Shown here: positions 8,171-15,668 of the stretch, piece after piece
Numbering within the stretch: position 1 is the stretch's first letter
Layout: every line of letters starts with the position of its first letter
Translations under genes and position numbers: made by a program
Assembly (NCBI GenBank): GCA_031265535.1
Contig: JAISCO010000250.1
Location: 1 to 18,162 of the forward strand
DNA from: Spirochaetaceae bacterium
GTDB taxonomy: Bacteria; Spirochaetota; Spirochaetia; Treponematales; Breznakiellaceae
Length of the DNA: 18,162 nucleotides
Reading direction: 5' to 3'
The notes under the pieces: generated by a model
What the model was told of the DNA's origin: nothing
Database searches by the model: none
What the model saw: the letters and a program-made list of their open reading frames with translations, nothing else

Positions 8171-8568
8171 ACATGCGCTCCGCGCTAGCACCCACCAGTG
8201 GGTATTTCAGGACTTGACACCCCTGACCGCCGCTATCGACTCGAAGGCTTCTCCGCCCGCCAACGGCGCAAACAAGTTTGCGTTGGCGGCAAGACGCTAA
8301 CGCGGAGCGTATGTAAACCCGCTGGCGGGCCGCTGGCGGGCGCGTATGCAAAACGCCCTTTTCAGACTGAAGGCACGGAGTGAACCACGCTTCCGGTATG
8401 CCGGCGCGGAGCGCATGAGAACCCGCTGGCGGGCTGGCGGGGGCGTATGCAAAGCGCTATTTTCAAACCCTAAGGCATAGACTGAAACCCCGCTTCCGGG
8501 ATGCTAACGCGGAGCGTATGTGAAACCCGCTGGCGGGCGCGGAGCGTATGTGAAACCCACTGGTGGGG
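8171..8568. repeat. Block of palindromic repeats between the transporter and Pho operons
   Basis: The recurring unit is a GCGGAGCGYATG box followed by a short palindrome. Plus-strand boxes start at 8302, 8406, 8509 and 8539. The palindromes CCCGCTGGCGGG at 8318-8329, 8422-8433 and 8526-8537, and CCCACTGGTGGG at 8556-8567, follow them. An inverted copy lies at 8171-8202 (CCCACCAGTGGG at 8191-8202). The arms stay complementary when bases change (CCCGC/GCGGG versus CCCAC/GTGGG). A larger, roughly 100-bp unit is present twice, about 8341-8441 and 8442-8537. A separate hairpin pairs CCGCCAAC and GCAAAC at 8257-8273 with 8276-8289, with a 3-nt bulge. No convincing gene lies in 8170-8503. Confidence 0.8.
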
Positions 8569-10240
8569 GTGGGAATATAATGCTTATTTTTGTGCCGGTT
8601 TTGTCGCTGCTTTCCAAGTTGATGGATGCGCCGTGGAGTTGGGCGGCGTGTTTTACAATAGAAAGCCCCAGACCGGTTCCGCCTGTTCCCGTGTTTCTGC
8701 TTTTATCAACACGGTAAAAACGTTCAAAAACCCGTTCCTGTTCCGCGGTGGGGATGCCGGCGCCGTTGTCGGCTACACAAAGGCGGGTTTTGTCTTTGTC
8801 TTTTATAACGGAAACATGAAGCTCGCCGCCGGCTTTGTTGTATTTGATACCGTTATCCACCAGATTGAAGACCATTTCGCGCAGCAACTGGGGAATACCA
8901 TTGATCAGCGCGTCTTCGCCAAATACAACAATACGGATATTCCTTGAACGGGCGACCGGCGCGGCGCGCTCTGCCACTTCGTTTACAACGGCGTACAGAT
9001 TGACCTGTTCACGCTCAAGGTTTACCGCGCCTTCGTCCAAACGGGAAAGCTGCATAACATCGTTGATCAGATTAAAAAGCCGCTGGGATTCCGCGTAAAT
9101 CTTTTTTGAGAAATCGGGAGTATCCTCCGGGCTGACCAAGCCTTGCGATAAAATTTCCGCGTACCCTGAAATCACGGTGAGGGGCGTTTTAAGTTCGTGG
9201 GACACATTGGCGGAAAATTCCCGCCGCAGACGTTCCCGCTCTTCCAGTTCGGTTACGTCCAGCAGCAGCAGCGCCGCCCCCTGAAGCTTGCCTCCGTCAA
9301 TTACAGGGCTTGCCATAAGACGCAGCCATGAAGATTCCACCGAAAGCAAACATTCCACAGGCGCGCCGCTCAACACCTTTTCGACAGCGAGCCGGAACGG
9401 TTCGTCCCGCCGCAGATACAGGACATTCTGTTTTTCCTTTATCACGGAATCTATGCGCAGCAGTTTTAACGCGCTCCGGCTGAACAAAAGTATGCGCCCT
9501 TCTCCGTCAAGAAGCACAAGCCCCTCACGCATACTATCCGTAATCGCCTCGAATTCAAGCTGCCGTTTCCGCAGCTTAGCAATCTGTTTTTCAAGCTGAT
9601 GTTTCTGCGCTTTGATGCGGGAGAGCAGCGGACTTAGCTCGTCATAAATATCGTTATCCTCCGGCGTTTCCAGATTTAGCTCGTTTATGGGCTTTACAAT
9701 ACGGCGGGTAATTTTAGAGGCGGTAACTACGGCAAAGATAAAAATTACCAGCACTATTAACATCGTAAGCGGCAGCAAACCCAATGCCGAGGCGCTGATG
9801 CTGTCCATGATTACGGCTATGCGGAGGACATTACCGTCATTCAGCAAAACAGAGCGATAGTATGTCTGCTCTTCCAGCGTGCTGGAAAAACGGGAATTTT
9901 CGCCGGTTTTACCCGCCAGCGCCGCCTGAAATTCGGGCCTGTCCGAGTGGTTTTCCATTTTTCCCGCGTCGTATACATTGTCAAACAGCACCGCGCCGTC
10001 CGGCCCTATCAGCGTAAGGCGGGGCTGCCCCGCGGCAAATGCGGGCTGATTAAAAAGAAAAGCAAGATACGAGTTTCCGGCGGCATAAATTCCGGCGCGG
10101 GCGAATTCAAGCTCCGCGGCGGCTTCCTGCTTCATACGCTGGAAAAATCCCCAGTAAACAGAAACATGAATCAACACGGCGGTCAATACTATGGAAACCC
10201 CCGTCAAAAAGCACAGGGCTGTCAAGACAATACGTTTCAC
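8504..10240 (-). CDS. phoR: PhoR-like sensor histidine kinase with repeat-encoded C-terminal tail
   Basis: A 578-residue membrane sensor kinase that should phosphorylate the adjacent PhoB-like regulator when phosphate is scarce. Order: transmembrane helix near 8-30, extracytoplasmic domain about 31-150, second helix near 152-173, HAMP-like linker, coiled segment 205-230, PAS-like domain about 230-330, HisKA with H348 (NVSHELKTP), and HATPase with N463 (LVDNGIKYN), D491 (DNGAGIP) and GTGLGLS at 521-527. Start is GTG at 10240, inside the GTGA shared with the phoB stop. The alkaline core domain ends naturally near residue 556 (KISIIFP). The following residues, with GFTYAPR twice, are translated from two 30-bp palindromic repeat units, and the stop codon also lies in repeat sequence. 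The catalytic domain is complete, so activity is probably retained. It is the last gene of the Pho operon; the large periplasmic-type region fits PhoR-type kinases of Gram-positives and spirochaetes. Confidence 0.88.
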   Translation of the reverse strand: MKRIVLTALCFLTGVSIVLTAVLIHVSVYWGFFQRMKQEAAAELEFARAGIYAAGNSYLAFLFNQPAFAAGQPRLTLIGPDGAVLFDNVYDAGKMENHSDRPEFQAALAGKTGENSRFSSTLEEQTYYRSVLLNDGNVLRIAVIMDSISASALGLLPLTMLIVLVIFIFAVVTASKITRRIVKPINELNLETPEDNDIYDELSPLLSRIKAQKHQLEKQIAKLRKRQLEFEAITDSMREGLVLLDGEGRILLFSRSALKLLRIDSVIKEKQNVLYLRRDEPFRLAVEKVLSGAPVECLLSVESSWLRLMASPVIDGGKLQGAALLLLDVTELEERERLRREFSANVSHELKTPLTVISGYAEILSQGLVSPEDTPDFSKKIYAESQRLFNLINDVMQLSRLDEGAVNLEREQVNLYAVVNEVAERAAPVARSRNIRIVVFGEDALINGIPQLLREMVFNLVDNGIKYNKAGGELHVSVIKDKDKTRLCVADNGAGIPTAEQERVFERFYRVDKSRNTGTGGTGLGLSIVKHAAQLHGASINLESSDKTGTKISIIFPPPPVGFTYAPRPPAGFTYAPR

Positions 10241-10911
10241 GCGCCGTCTCCTATTTTATACCCCAGCCCGCGAACCGTTTTAATAAGCTCTCCGGCGGAG
10301 CGCAGTTTTCCCCTCAGCGTAAGAATGTGGGTATCCACCGTTCTTGTCTCGCCCATATAATCAAAACCCCATACATCCTTCAAAAGCTGTTCACGGGAAA
10401 AAACAGTGTTTTCTTTTTTAAGGAGGTACACCAGCAAATCAAATTCTTTAAGGGTGAGGGAGACTTCCTGTTCGCCGACCGTAACGCTGTGGCCGGGTAT
10501 ATTTACACAAATATCCTTAAACATGAGCGTTTCATCGTCTTTTTCAGGGCGGACGCGCCTAAGCAGAGCCTTTGCCCTTGCCACAAGCTCCATCATGCCG
10601 ACAGGCTTTACCAGATAATCGTCCGCGCCGCTTTCCAGCCCCAAAACCTTGTCATACTCACCGCCCCTCGCCGTAAGCATAATTACCGGCAAGCGTTCTG
10701 TTTTTTTTGATCCGCGCAGCCGCTTTAACAGTGAAAATCCGTCTTCACCGGGCAGCATTATATCAAGCATGATGAGCGCGGGGATTTTTTCCGACATAGC
10801 GCTCCAAAAAGCCTTCCCGTCCCCAAAGGCTTTTGCCTCAAGACCCGCAGTATTCAACGTATACAGTATCAGATCGCGGACGGCGGGCTCATCCTCCACA
10901 ATGTAAATCAA
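10237..10911 (-). CDS. phoB: PhoB-like OmpR-family response regulator
   Basis: The regulator of the phosphate regulon, 224 residues from a TTG start. The receiver domain has the acidic pair E6/D7, phosphoacceptor D50 (IMLDIMLP), T80 and K102 (YLVKPVG). The winged-helix DNA-binding domain covers about 128-221, with the recognition region TRTVDTHILTLRGKL (189-203). I chose TTG at 10911 over an ATG at 11022. The TTG forms TTGA with the phoU stop, starts exactly at the IYIVEDE strand of the receiver fold, and matches the GTGA arrangement at the next gene. The longer version would place 37 odd residues deep inside phoU. It likely binds the 11-bp phased repeats upstream of pstS and so controls its own operon. 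Confidence 0.88.
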   Translation of the reverse strand: MIYIVEDEPAVRDLILYTLNTAGLEAKAFGDGKAFWSAMSEKIPALIMLDIMLPGEDGFSLLKRLRGSKKTERLPVIMLTARGGEYDKVLGLESGADDYLVKPVGMMELVARAKALLRRVRPEKDDETLMFKDICVNIPGHSVTVGEQEVSLTLKEFDLLVYLLKKENTVFSREQLLKDVWGFDYMGETRTVDTHILTLRGKLRSAGELIKTVRGLGYKIGDGA

Positions 10912-11585
10912 GCCGGCGCCCCGCGTTCTCCGGTGATAGAGTACGACACCCATTCCGCGATGTTTACGGCATGGTCGCCTGAGCGTTCCAGATGCTTTGC
11001 TATCATCAAAATATCCAGACAAACTCCGGCGGCCTTGCTGTCTTTTGTGATAAATTTTATCAATTCCTGTTTTACTTTTTTGAACAGACTGTCCACCTCG
11101 TCATCCATTTTAATCACTTCACGGGCTTTTTGCAGATCGCCGTGGACAAAAGAATCCACGCTGGCGCTTAACATTTTCGTGATCGCCGCGGCCATATCGC
11201 CTATGTACACACCGTTTTTTACCGTTTCCTCAATTTCTCGCGCCGAATAGTTGCCGCCGCGGTACATCGCTTCCGCCACCCTTGCCACATCGGCAGCCTG
11301 ATCCCCTATGCGCTCCATATCGTTCACCATACGCTGAGCCGCGGTTATCTGCCTAAGATCCCCGGCGACGGGCTGTTCGCGCAGTAAAAGCCTTACGCAT
11401 ATAGACTCAATTTCCCGCTCTTTAAGATCAATTTCCTTTTCCATATTGATGACTTTTTGCCGCAATTTACCGTTTTCCTCCAGCAGTCCCGCGACAGCCC
11501 CGGCAATTGCGTCCTCGCAAAGCGCCCCCATAAGGATAAGCTCGTTATGCAGCCCCTCAAGCTGCCTTTGATAGTACGCTCTCAT
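10908..11585 (-). CDS. phoU: PhoU phosphate signalling regulator
   Basis: A 225-residue all-helical cytoplasmic protein, normal PhoU length, which links the state of the PstSCAB importer to PhoR and restrains signalling when phosphate is plentiful. The two tandem PhoU domains each show the conserved metal-binding helix: MERIGDQAADVA at 90-101 and HLERSGDHAVNIAE at 198-211. ATG start shares one base with the pstB stop (TGATG), and its own stop lies within the TTG start of phoB, so translation is coupled at both ends. Confidence 0.92.
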   Translation of the reverse strand: MRAYYQRQLEGLHNELILMGALCEDAIAGAVAGLLEENGKLRQKVINMEKEIDLKEREIESICVRLLLREQPVAGDLRQITAAQRMVNDMERIGDQAADVARVAEAMYRGGNYSAREIEETVKNGVYIGDMAAAITKMLSASVDSFVHGDLQKAREVIKMDDEVDSLFKKVKQELIKFITKDSKAAGVCLDILMIAKHLERSGDHAVNIAEWVSYSITGERGAPA

Positions 11586-12334
11586 CAGCCAAACCTCCCT
11601 GTTATATAATCTTCCGTGCGCTTATTTTTGGGCATGGAAAAAAGTTCCTCTGTCGGGCCGCACTCCACAATTTCACCGGTCAAAAAAAACGCGGTTGTAT
11701 CGGAAATACGGGCCGCCTGCTGCATATTATGGGTTACAATGACAATGGTGTAATGCTTTTGTAATTCTATAGCTAAATCCTCAATTTTTGAAGTAGAAAT
11801 CGGGTCCAGCGCCGATGTCGGCTCGTCCATCAGCAAAGCCTCCGGTTCAACCGCAAGCGCCCTGGCTATACAAAGCCGCTGCTGCTGTCCGCCGGAAAGC
11901 GAAAGGGCGCTTTTTTTTAGCCTGTCCTTAACTTCATCCCAAAGAGCCGCTTCCCGCAGGGATTTTTCCACAATCAAATCAAGCTTAAGCCGCGAATGTA
12001 TACCGTGGGTGCGTGGGCCGAACGCTATATTGTCATAGACGCTCATCAAAAACGGGTTTGGCTTCTGAAACACCATACCGACACGCTTGCGCAGCAGGCT
12101 TAAATCCACATTGCCGTAAATATCTTCTCCGTCAAACAGGACTTTTCCTTCAATCCGGCAGCCTTCCACCAGATCGTTCATGCGGTTAAGCGTCTTCAGG
12201 AATGTCGATTTTCCGCAGCCCGAAGGCCCGATCAGGGCTGTAATTTCATGCTCTTTGATACCCAGATTGACGTTTTTCAAAGCCTGAAAAGCGCCGTAAT
12301 AAAGATTTAGCGAGCCGACACTGAATTTATCCAT
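11585..12334 (-). CDS. pstB: Phosphate ABC transporter ATPase PstB
   Basis: A 249-residue ATPase that drives phosphate import through PstC and PstA. It carries Walker A GPSGCGKST at 36-44, Q-loop Q90 in VFQKPNPF, signature LSGGQQQR at 146-153, Walker B LLMDEPTSALDP at 167-178, and the switch histidine 202 (THNMQQAAR). The length and the FQKPNPF plus GQQQRLCIARAL stretches are diagnostic of PstB. It is separated from pstA by 568 nt of repeats and hairpins, unlike the overlapping junctions elsewhere in the operon. No strong promoter was found in that gap, so it probably depends on read-through from pstS. The ribosome site (TGGAAA) is modest. Confidence 0.95.
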   Translation of the reverse strand: MDKFSVGSLNLYYGAFQALKNVNLGIKEHEITALIGPSGCGKSTFLKTLNRMNDLVEGCRIEGKVLFDGEDIYGNVDLSLLRKRVGMVFQKPNPFLMSVYDNIAFGPRTHGIHSRLKLDLIVEKSLREAALWDEVKDRLKKSALSLSGGQQQRLCIARALAVEPEALLMDEPTSALDPISTSKIEDLAIELQKHYTIVIVTHNMQQAARISDTTAFFLTGEIVECGPTEELFSMPKNKRTEDYITGRFG

Positions 12335-12514
12335 AAATTTCCATTACCAAAGGCGGTTTCAAAAAACGGTCAACGCGGAAATTTTGTTTCCGGTCAGAAT
12401 ACACATAATACAATGGGCGCATCCGTCCGCTTACGCGGACGGACCAGGCTTTCCGCTGCAATTCCTCAGCACCCTACGGGCGCTTGCGGGATTTCCGCTG
12501 CAATCCTTTGCGCG

Positions 12515-12536
12515 GCTCAACGCGCAAGCGTTGAGC
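12515..12536. repeat. 9-bp hairpin with GCAA (GNRA-type) loop
   Basis: GCTCAACGC (12515-12523) pairs perfectly with GCGTTGAGC (12528-12536) around GCAA. A sister hairpin with a changed but still paired stem sits at 15956-15976 (GCTCAATG/CATTGAGC), and both are followed by CTTG. This suggests a dispersed structured repeat. Confidence 0.65.
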
Positions 12537-12630
12537 TTGGGAAGAAAGCGCGGAACGCTTAGCTCCATGCGTGTAAAACCAGCCGAATACTATTGAAACT
12601 ACCTCATTCTCTCCAAAAACAGTAAAATAC

Positions 12631-12650
12631 GCGGCGGATCAATCCGCCGC
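12631..12650 (-). terminator. Possible attenuator between pstA and pstB
   Basis: A perfect 9-bp GC-rich stem (GCGGCGGAT with ATCCGCCGC, 2-nt loop) is followed on the minus strand by GTATTTTACTGTTTTT, which is T-rich but broken. It could partly stop transcripts leaving pstA and lower expression of pstB-phoU-phoB-phoR. The weak T tract makes it uncertain; it may simply be a repeat. Confidence 0.35.
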
Positions 12651-12681
12651 AGAGCTAGCGGTCTCAAGACCGGAAGAAGGA

Positions 12682-12774
12682 TATTTACCTCAAAGTCGAA
12701 AAAGTCGAAGAAGGAAAGAGTAAGAAAGGAGTCTCTTAAAAACTTATTCTACTTCTTTGACTTCGCGGTTTATA
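12682..12774. repeat. MITE-like element, copy 1
   Basis: A 93-bp unit with imperfect 32-bp inverted ends (12682-12713 against 12743-12774). Both ends carry an ACC-C-AAGTC-AA-AAG pattern; the inner 12 bp (AAGTCGAAGAAG) pair fully with one G-T. No transposase is present, so any movement would need help from elsewhere. Confidence 0.65.
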
Positions 12775-12796
12775 AAATTCTCCATGCATCGAAGAA

Positions 12797-12889
12797 TATT
12801 TTACCTCAAAGTCGAAAAAGTCGAAGAAGGAAAGAGAAAGAAGGGGTCTCTTAAAAACTTATTCTACTTCTTTGACTTCGCGGTTTATA
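12797..12889. repeat. MITE-like element, copy 2
   Basis: A near-identical copy of the preceding element, shifted by 115-116 bp and in the same orientation, with a few substitutions and a 1-nt indel in the middle. The two copies are separated by about 22 bp. They abut the pstA stop region. Confidence 0.65.
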
Positions 12890-12902
12890 AAATTCTTCCC
12901 TC

Positions 12903-13754
12903 TCAAAAGCGGCTCAACTTTTTAGCTAGCAGGAACGAAACGGCGTTAATCAGCGCCGCGAACAAAAGCAGAACAACGGCGGCGGCGCAGGCCTGTTTAA
13001 TATAAAGCCCTTCGCTGGAAAGACTGTACATGTGCACCGCCAGCGTCCGCCCGGAAGAAAAAAGATTTTTCGGCATCTGCGCAACAGTACCGGCGGTAAA
13101 AATTAGCGCCGCCGACTCGCCGATTATCCTGCCTACCGCCAGAATCACACCCGCAAAAATACCCGGCGCCGCGGGGGGCAGCACAACCGCAAACACCGTC
13201 CGCAGCCGCCCCGCGCCAAGTCCAAAACTCCCCTCGCGGTACGAGTCGGGAACGGCAAGTATGGCCTCTTCCGCGGTTCGCATGATCAGCGGAAGTATCA
13301 TTATCGCAAGTGTAAAAGTTCCCGCCAGAATCGAGTAGCCCCAGCGAAGGCTGATGACAAAAAGCAGCATCCCAAATAGGCCGTACACAATTGACGGTAT
13401 CCCCGCCAGCGTTTCCACCGCGAGCCGCACCACCTTGACCAGCGGATTTCCGCGCCGGGCATACTCCGCCAGATATATTGCTGAAAAAACTCCCAGCGGC
13501 ACGGCAAGAGAGAGCGCCAGAACTGCCATAACTACAGTGTTGATTAACGCGGGAAGCATCGAAGCGTTTTCGCTCGTGTACACAAGCGCAAAAAGTTCAG
13601 GGCGCAGATTTGGTATGCCCCGGATAAGGACGGCGGCGGTGATGCCTATGATGATAAAACCGGTTATCACAGCCGCGGCGTACACAAGCAGCTTCAGCGT
13701 CATCTGTAACAGCTTCCGCCGTGTTTTTTGTGGTTTTTGCGCTTCATTCATCAT
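12903..13754 (-). CDS. pstA: Phosphate ABC transporter permease PstA
   Basis: A 283-residue inner-membrane permease forming half of the phosphate channel. About six hydrophobic segments are visible (roughly 24-44, 66-96, 118-136, 140-158, 197-216, 256-276). The ATPase-contact EAA loop is at 174-198 (EGSFGLGAGRLRTVF then VLPPAAPG). PstA features include ETLAGIPSIVYGLFG at 114-128 and VGRIIGESAALIFTAG at 207-222. ATG start forms ATGA with the pstC stop. The 3' end is followed at once by repeat elements rather than by pstB. Confidence 0.93.
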   Translation of the reverse strand: MMNEAQKPQKTRRKLLQMTLKLLVYAAAVITGFIIIGITAAVLIRGIPNLRPELFALVYTSENASMLPALINTVVMAVLALSLAVPLGVFSAIYLAEYARRGNPLVKVVRLAVETLAGIPSIVYGLFGMLLFVISLRWGYSILAGTFTLAIMILPLIMRTAEEAILAVPDSYREGSFGLGAGRLRTVFAVVLPPAAPGIFAGVILAVGRIIGESAALIFTAGTVAQMPKNLFSSGRTLAVHMYSLSSEGLYIKQACAAAVVLLLFAALINAVSFLLAKKLSRF

Positions 13755-14650
13755 AGCGACAAACTCCTTTTAGCCAGCGCGAAAATCAGGTTGATCAGCA
13801 TAATAAACACAAACAGAGCCGCCGCCGTAGCTATCAACGCCTCACGGTGCAGGTCCGCGGCATAGCCCATTTCCAGCACAATGTTTGCGGTAAGCGTTCT
13901 TGCTCCCTTAAAAATGCTTTCAGGGATTATCGCCTGATTGCCCGCCACCATGATAACCGCCATAGTTTCTCCAATCGACCTGCCGACGCCAAGCACAACC
14001 CCCGCCATAACGCCCGGCGCGGCGGCGGGAAGCTGCACAAAAAAAACCGCCTCCTCGTGGGACGCGCCCAGAGCCAAAGCGCCCTCGTAGTAGGTGTCCG
14101 GCACAGCCCTAAGCGCCGCCTCGGACACACTGATAATGGTCGGCAGTATCATTATCCCCAGCAGCAGCGAAGCGGCAAGTATGCTTTTACCATTTCCCGC
14201 CCCAATGAAACGCAGCGCCGGCGACAAAACCATCAGCCCCAAAAAACCGTAAACCACCGAAGGAATACCGGCCAGCAGGGTAACTCCCGGGCTCATCACG
14301 GAACGCAGCCGTTCCGGACAAAAGCGGGACATAAACACGGCGCACAATATGCCGAGTGGAACGCCGGTAATTATCGCGCCGGCGGTAACGGCAAAACTGC
14401 CCAGTATCATCGGGGCAATGCCGTACAGACCGCTGCCGGGCTTCCAGACAGTCCCCATAAAAAACTGTAAGGGGCCGATTTTAATTACAGCCGGAACGCC
14501 GTTGGCAAAAAGAAACAGGCATATCAGCGCTACGCAGAGCACGGATATGCACGCCGCCGCAAGAAAAACCGCCTTCATCAGCGGTTCGCGCAGCCTCTGC
14601 CCGCCGCGCGCGCCGCCGGTTAAGCCGGCGGCGTTACGTTTACCGCTCAT
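13751..14650 (-). CDS. pstC: Phosphate ABC transporter permease PstC
   Basis: The second permease half, 299 residues. It shows about six membrane segments (28-49, 80-106, 122-142, 156-174, 212-238, 271-292). The EAA loop is at 189-213 (EGALALGASHEEAVFFVQLPAAAPG), and TLLAGIPSVVYGFLG (124-138) and VGRSIGETMAVIMVAGN (222-238) are typical of PstC. The first 20 residues are basic and Gly-rich, on the cytoplasmic side. It begins one base inside the pstS stop (TAATG) and ends in the ATGA shared with pstA, so the three genes are tightly coupled. Confidence 0.94.
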   Translation of the reverse strand: MSGKRNAAGLTGGARGGQRLREPLMKAVFLAAACISVLCVALICLFLFANGVPAVIKIGPLQFFMGTVWKPGSGLYGIAPMILGSFAVTAGAIITGVPLGILCAVFMSRFCPERLRSVMSPGVTLLAGIPSVVYGFLGLMVLSPALRFIGAGNGKSILAASLLLGIMILPTIISVSEAALRAVPDTYYEGALALGASHEEAVFFVQLPAAAPGVMAGVVLGVGRSIGETMAVIMVAGNQAIIPESIFKGARTLTANIVLEMGYAADLHREALIATAAALFVFIMLINLIFALAKRSLSL

Positions 14651-15525
14651 TAAAGTTCGGTCCAGTCCGTTACATTGCCTAAGTAAATATTTCTAACCTG
14701 TTCCCGCGAAAGACCGTCAAACTGATTTTCACGATTTACGATTACGGCCACACCGTCAACCGCTATCTTGACGGCGCTTACGCCCTTTTCAATCTCGCTT
14801 GCCTTTAATTCACGCGACGCCATGCCAATATCGCAGACAGCGCCGATAACCGAATTAACCCCTGTGGAAGAATCGCTCTGCTGTATCTCGACATTAACAC
14901 CCGGGTACTTCGCGATATAAGCCTCACGCAGTTTCTCCATGAGCGGCGAAACAGAGGATGAACCGGCGACAACCACCTTTGCGCCGGACGAAACCGGCAA
15001 GGAGGCATTCCCCACCGCATCTACCGGCAGATACCCGTTTTTAGCGACAATCCCCTGCCCTTCGGCGCTTAAAATAAAATCGATAAAATGCCGCGATGCC
15101 GGGCTTAGCCCCCCGCCGCGCACAACTATATTAAAATCCCTCACAATTTTATATGCGCCGCTTTTAACATCCGCCATGCTCGCGGCGGCCCCATCAATTT
15201 TCAGCGCCTTAACCGTGCTGTTCAGTGAACCCATGGATATATAGCCGATAGCGCTTTTATCATCCGCGACGGAGGCAAGCATAACCGCCGTATTGTTGGT
15301 AATCTCCGCCGACTGTACGATAGCGTCATTGTTAGCGCCGTCCACAATCCCCAAAAGCTCCACAAAAGCTGTCCGCGTCCCGGAACCATCTTCGCGGGAA
15401 ATCACCGTTATAGGCGACTTTTTCCCCGCCGCGCCTCCGGCAAAAACACCCGATACCACAAAAAACGCCGCAAACAGCGCCATAAACATGGCGCTTAACC
15501 TCATTTTTGAGCTAATATTCAACAT
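14650..15525 (-). CDS. pstS: Phosphate-binding protein PstS with circularly permuted domain order
   Basis: A 291-residue exported protein that should capture phosphate and pass it to PstC/PstA. A signal peptide spans about 1-30 (MRL, then a hydrophobic run, ending near VFAGGAAG); no lipobox cysteine is seen. The order of the phosphate-binding elements is reversed from canonical PstS. VISREDGSGTR (41-51), IGYISMGS and HFIDFILSAEGQGIV, normally the C-terminal half, come first. VAGSSSVSPLMEKL (186-199), QQSDSSTGV, CDIGMASREL and the NIYLGNVTDWTEL end (279-291), normally the N-terminal half, come last. The protein stops precisely where the canonical halves join. All expected ligand elements are present once, so it should fold and bind. 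I recall similarly ordered proteins from clostridia and spirochaetes but cannot check. AAGGAGG stands at ideal distance before the ATG. Confidence 0.9.
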   Translation of the reverse strand: MLNISSKMRLSAMFMALFAAFFVVSGVFAGGAAGKKSPITVISREDGSGTRTAFVELLGIVDGANNDAIVQSAEITNNTAVMLASVADDKSAIGYISMGSLNSTVKALKIDGAAASMADVKSGAYKIVRDFNIVVRGGGLSPASRHFIDFILSAEGQGIVAKNGYLPVDAVGNASLPVSSGAKVVVAGSSSVSPLMEKLREAYIAKYPGVNVEIQQSDSSTGVNSVIGAVCDIGMASRELKASEIEKGVSAVKIAVDGVAVIVNRENQFDGLSREQVRNIYLGNVTDWTEL

Positions 15526-15641
15526 AGCTCCTCCTTAACTGTTAGTATTACAACGACTAAAACCCTAATAATAAAGTTACCCAAAAACCCAGATCCAATG
15601 GAAATTCAGATTTCCGGACATCCCGCCCAAAATGATATTAG

Positions 15642-15668
15642 CCGCTATACACTGCCAGTATATCGCGG
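15642..15668. promoter_or_regulatory. Imperfect inverted repeat over the pstS promoter
   Basis: CCGCTATACACTG (15642-15654) matches the reverse complement of 15656-15668 at 11 of 13 positions, with a single central base. It covers the probable -10 and start of transcription and touches the last PhoB half-site. It might be a second operator or a transcript hairpin. Confidence 0.4.

Larger units (their letters stand above)
12335..12902. other. Repeat-filled 568-nt gap inside the pst operon
   Basis: No gene is supported here. The gap holds three perfect hairpins: CCGTCCGC/GCGGACGG with loop TTAC (12423-12442), a 9-bp stem with a GCAA loop (12515-12536), and GCGGCGGAT/ATCCGCCGC with a 2-nt loop (12631-12650). 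Two tandem inverted-repeat elements follow at 12682-12889. In the direction of transcription the elements come first and the hairpins after. Confidence 0.75.

Noticed and set aside
8198..8383. Short plus-strand frame in the repeat block, and a minus one at 8118-8351
   Set aside because: Both consist of repeat sequence in arbitrary frames, with no start signal or family match.
8171..8568. CRISPR array
   Set aside because: The units are palindromes at irregular intervals (inverted and tandem), spacers are not unique or uniform, and no cas gene is present.
10237..11022. A longer PhoB starting at an ATG inside phoU
   Set aside because: It would add 37 unrelated residues overlapping phoU by more than 100 nt; the TTG start in TTGA fits the receiver fold exactly.
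12757..13005. Plus-strand 82-residue frame across the MITE-like elements into pstA
   Set aside because: It is a translation of inverted-repeat DNA plus the antisense of pstA.
13847..14470. A 207-residue plus-strand frame opposite pstC
   Set aside because: Very rich in His, Arg, Gln and Asn, with no domain; it is the antisense of a well-supported GC-rich membrane gene.
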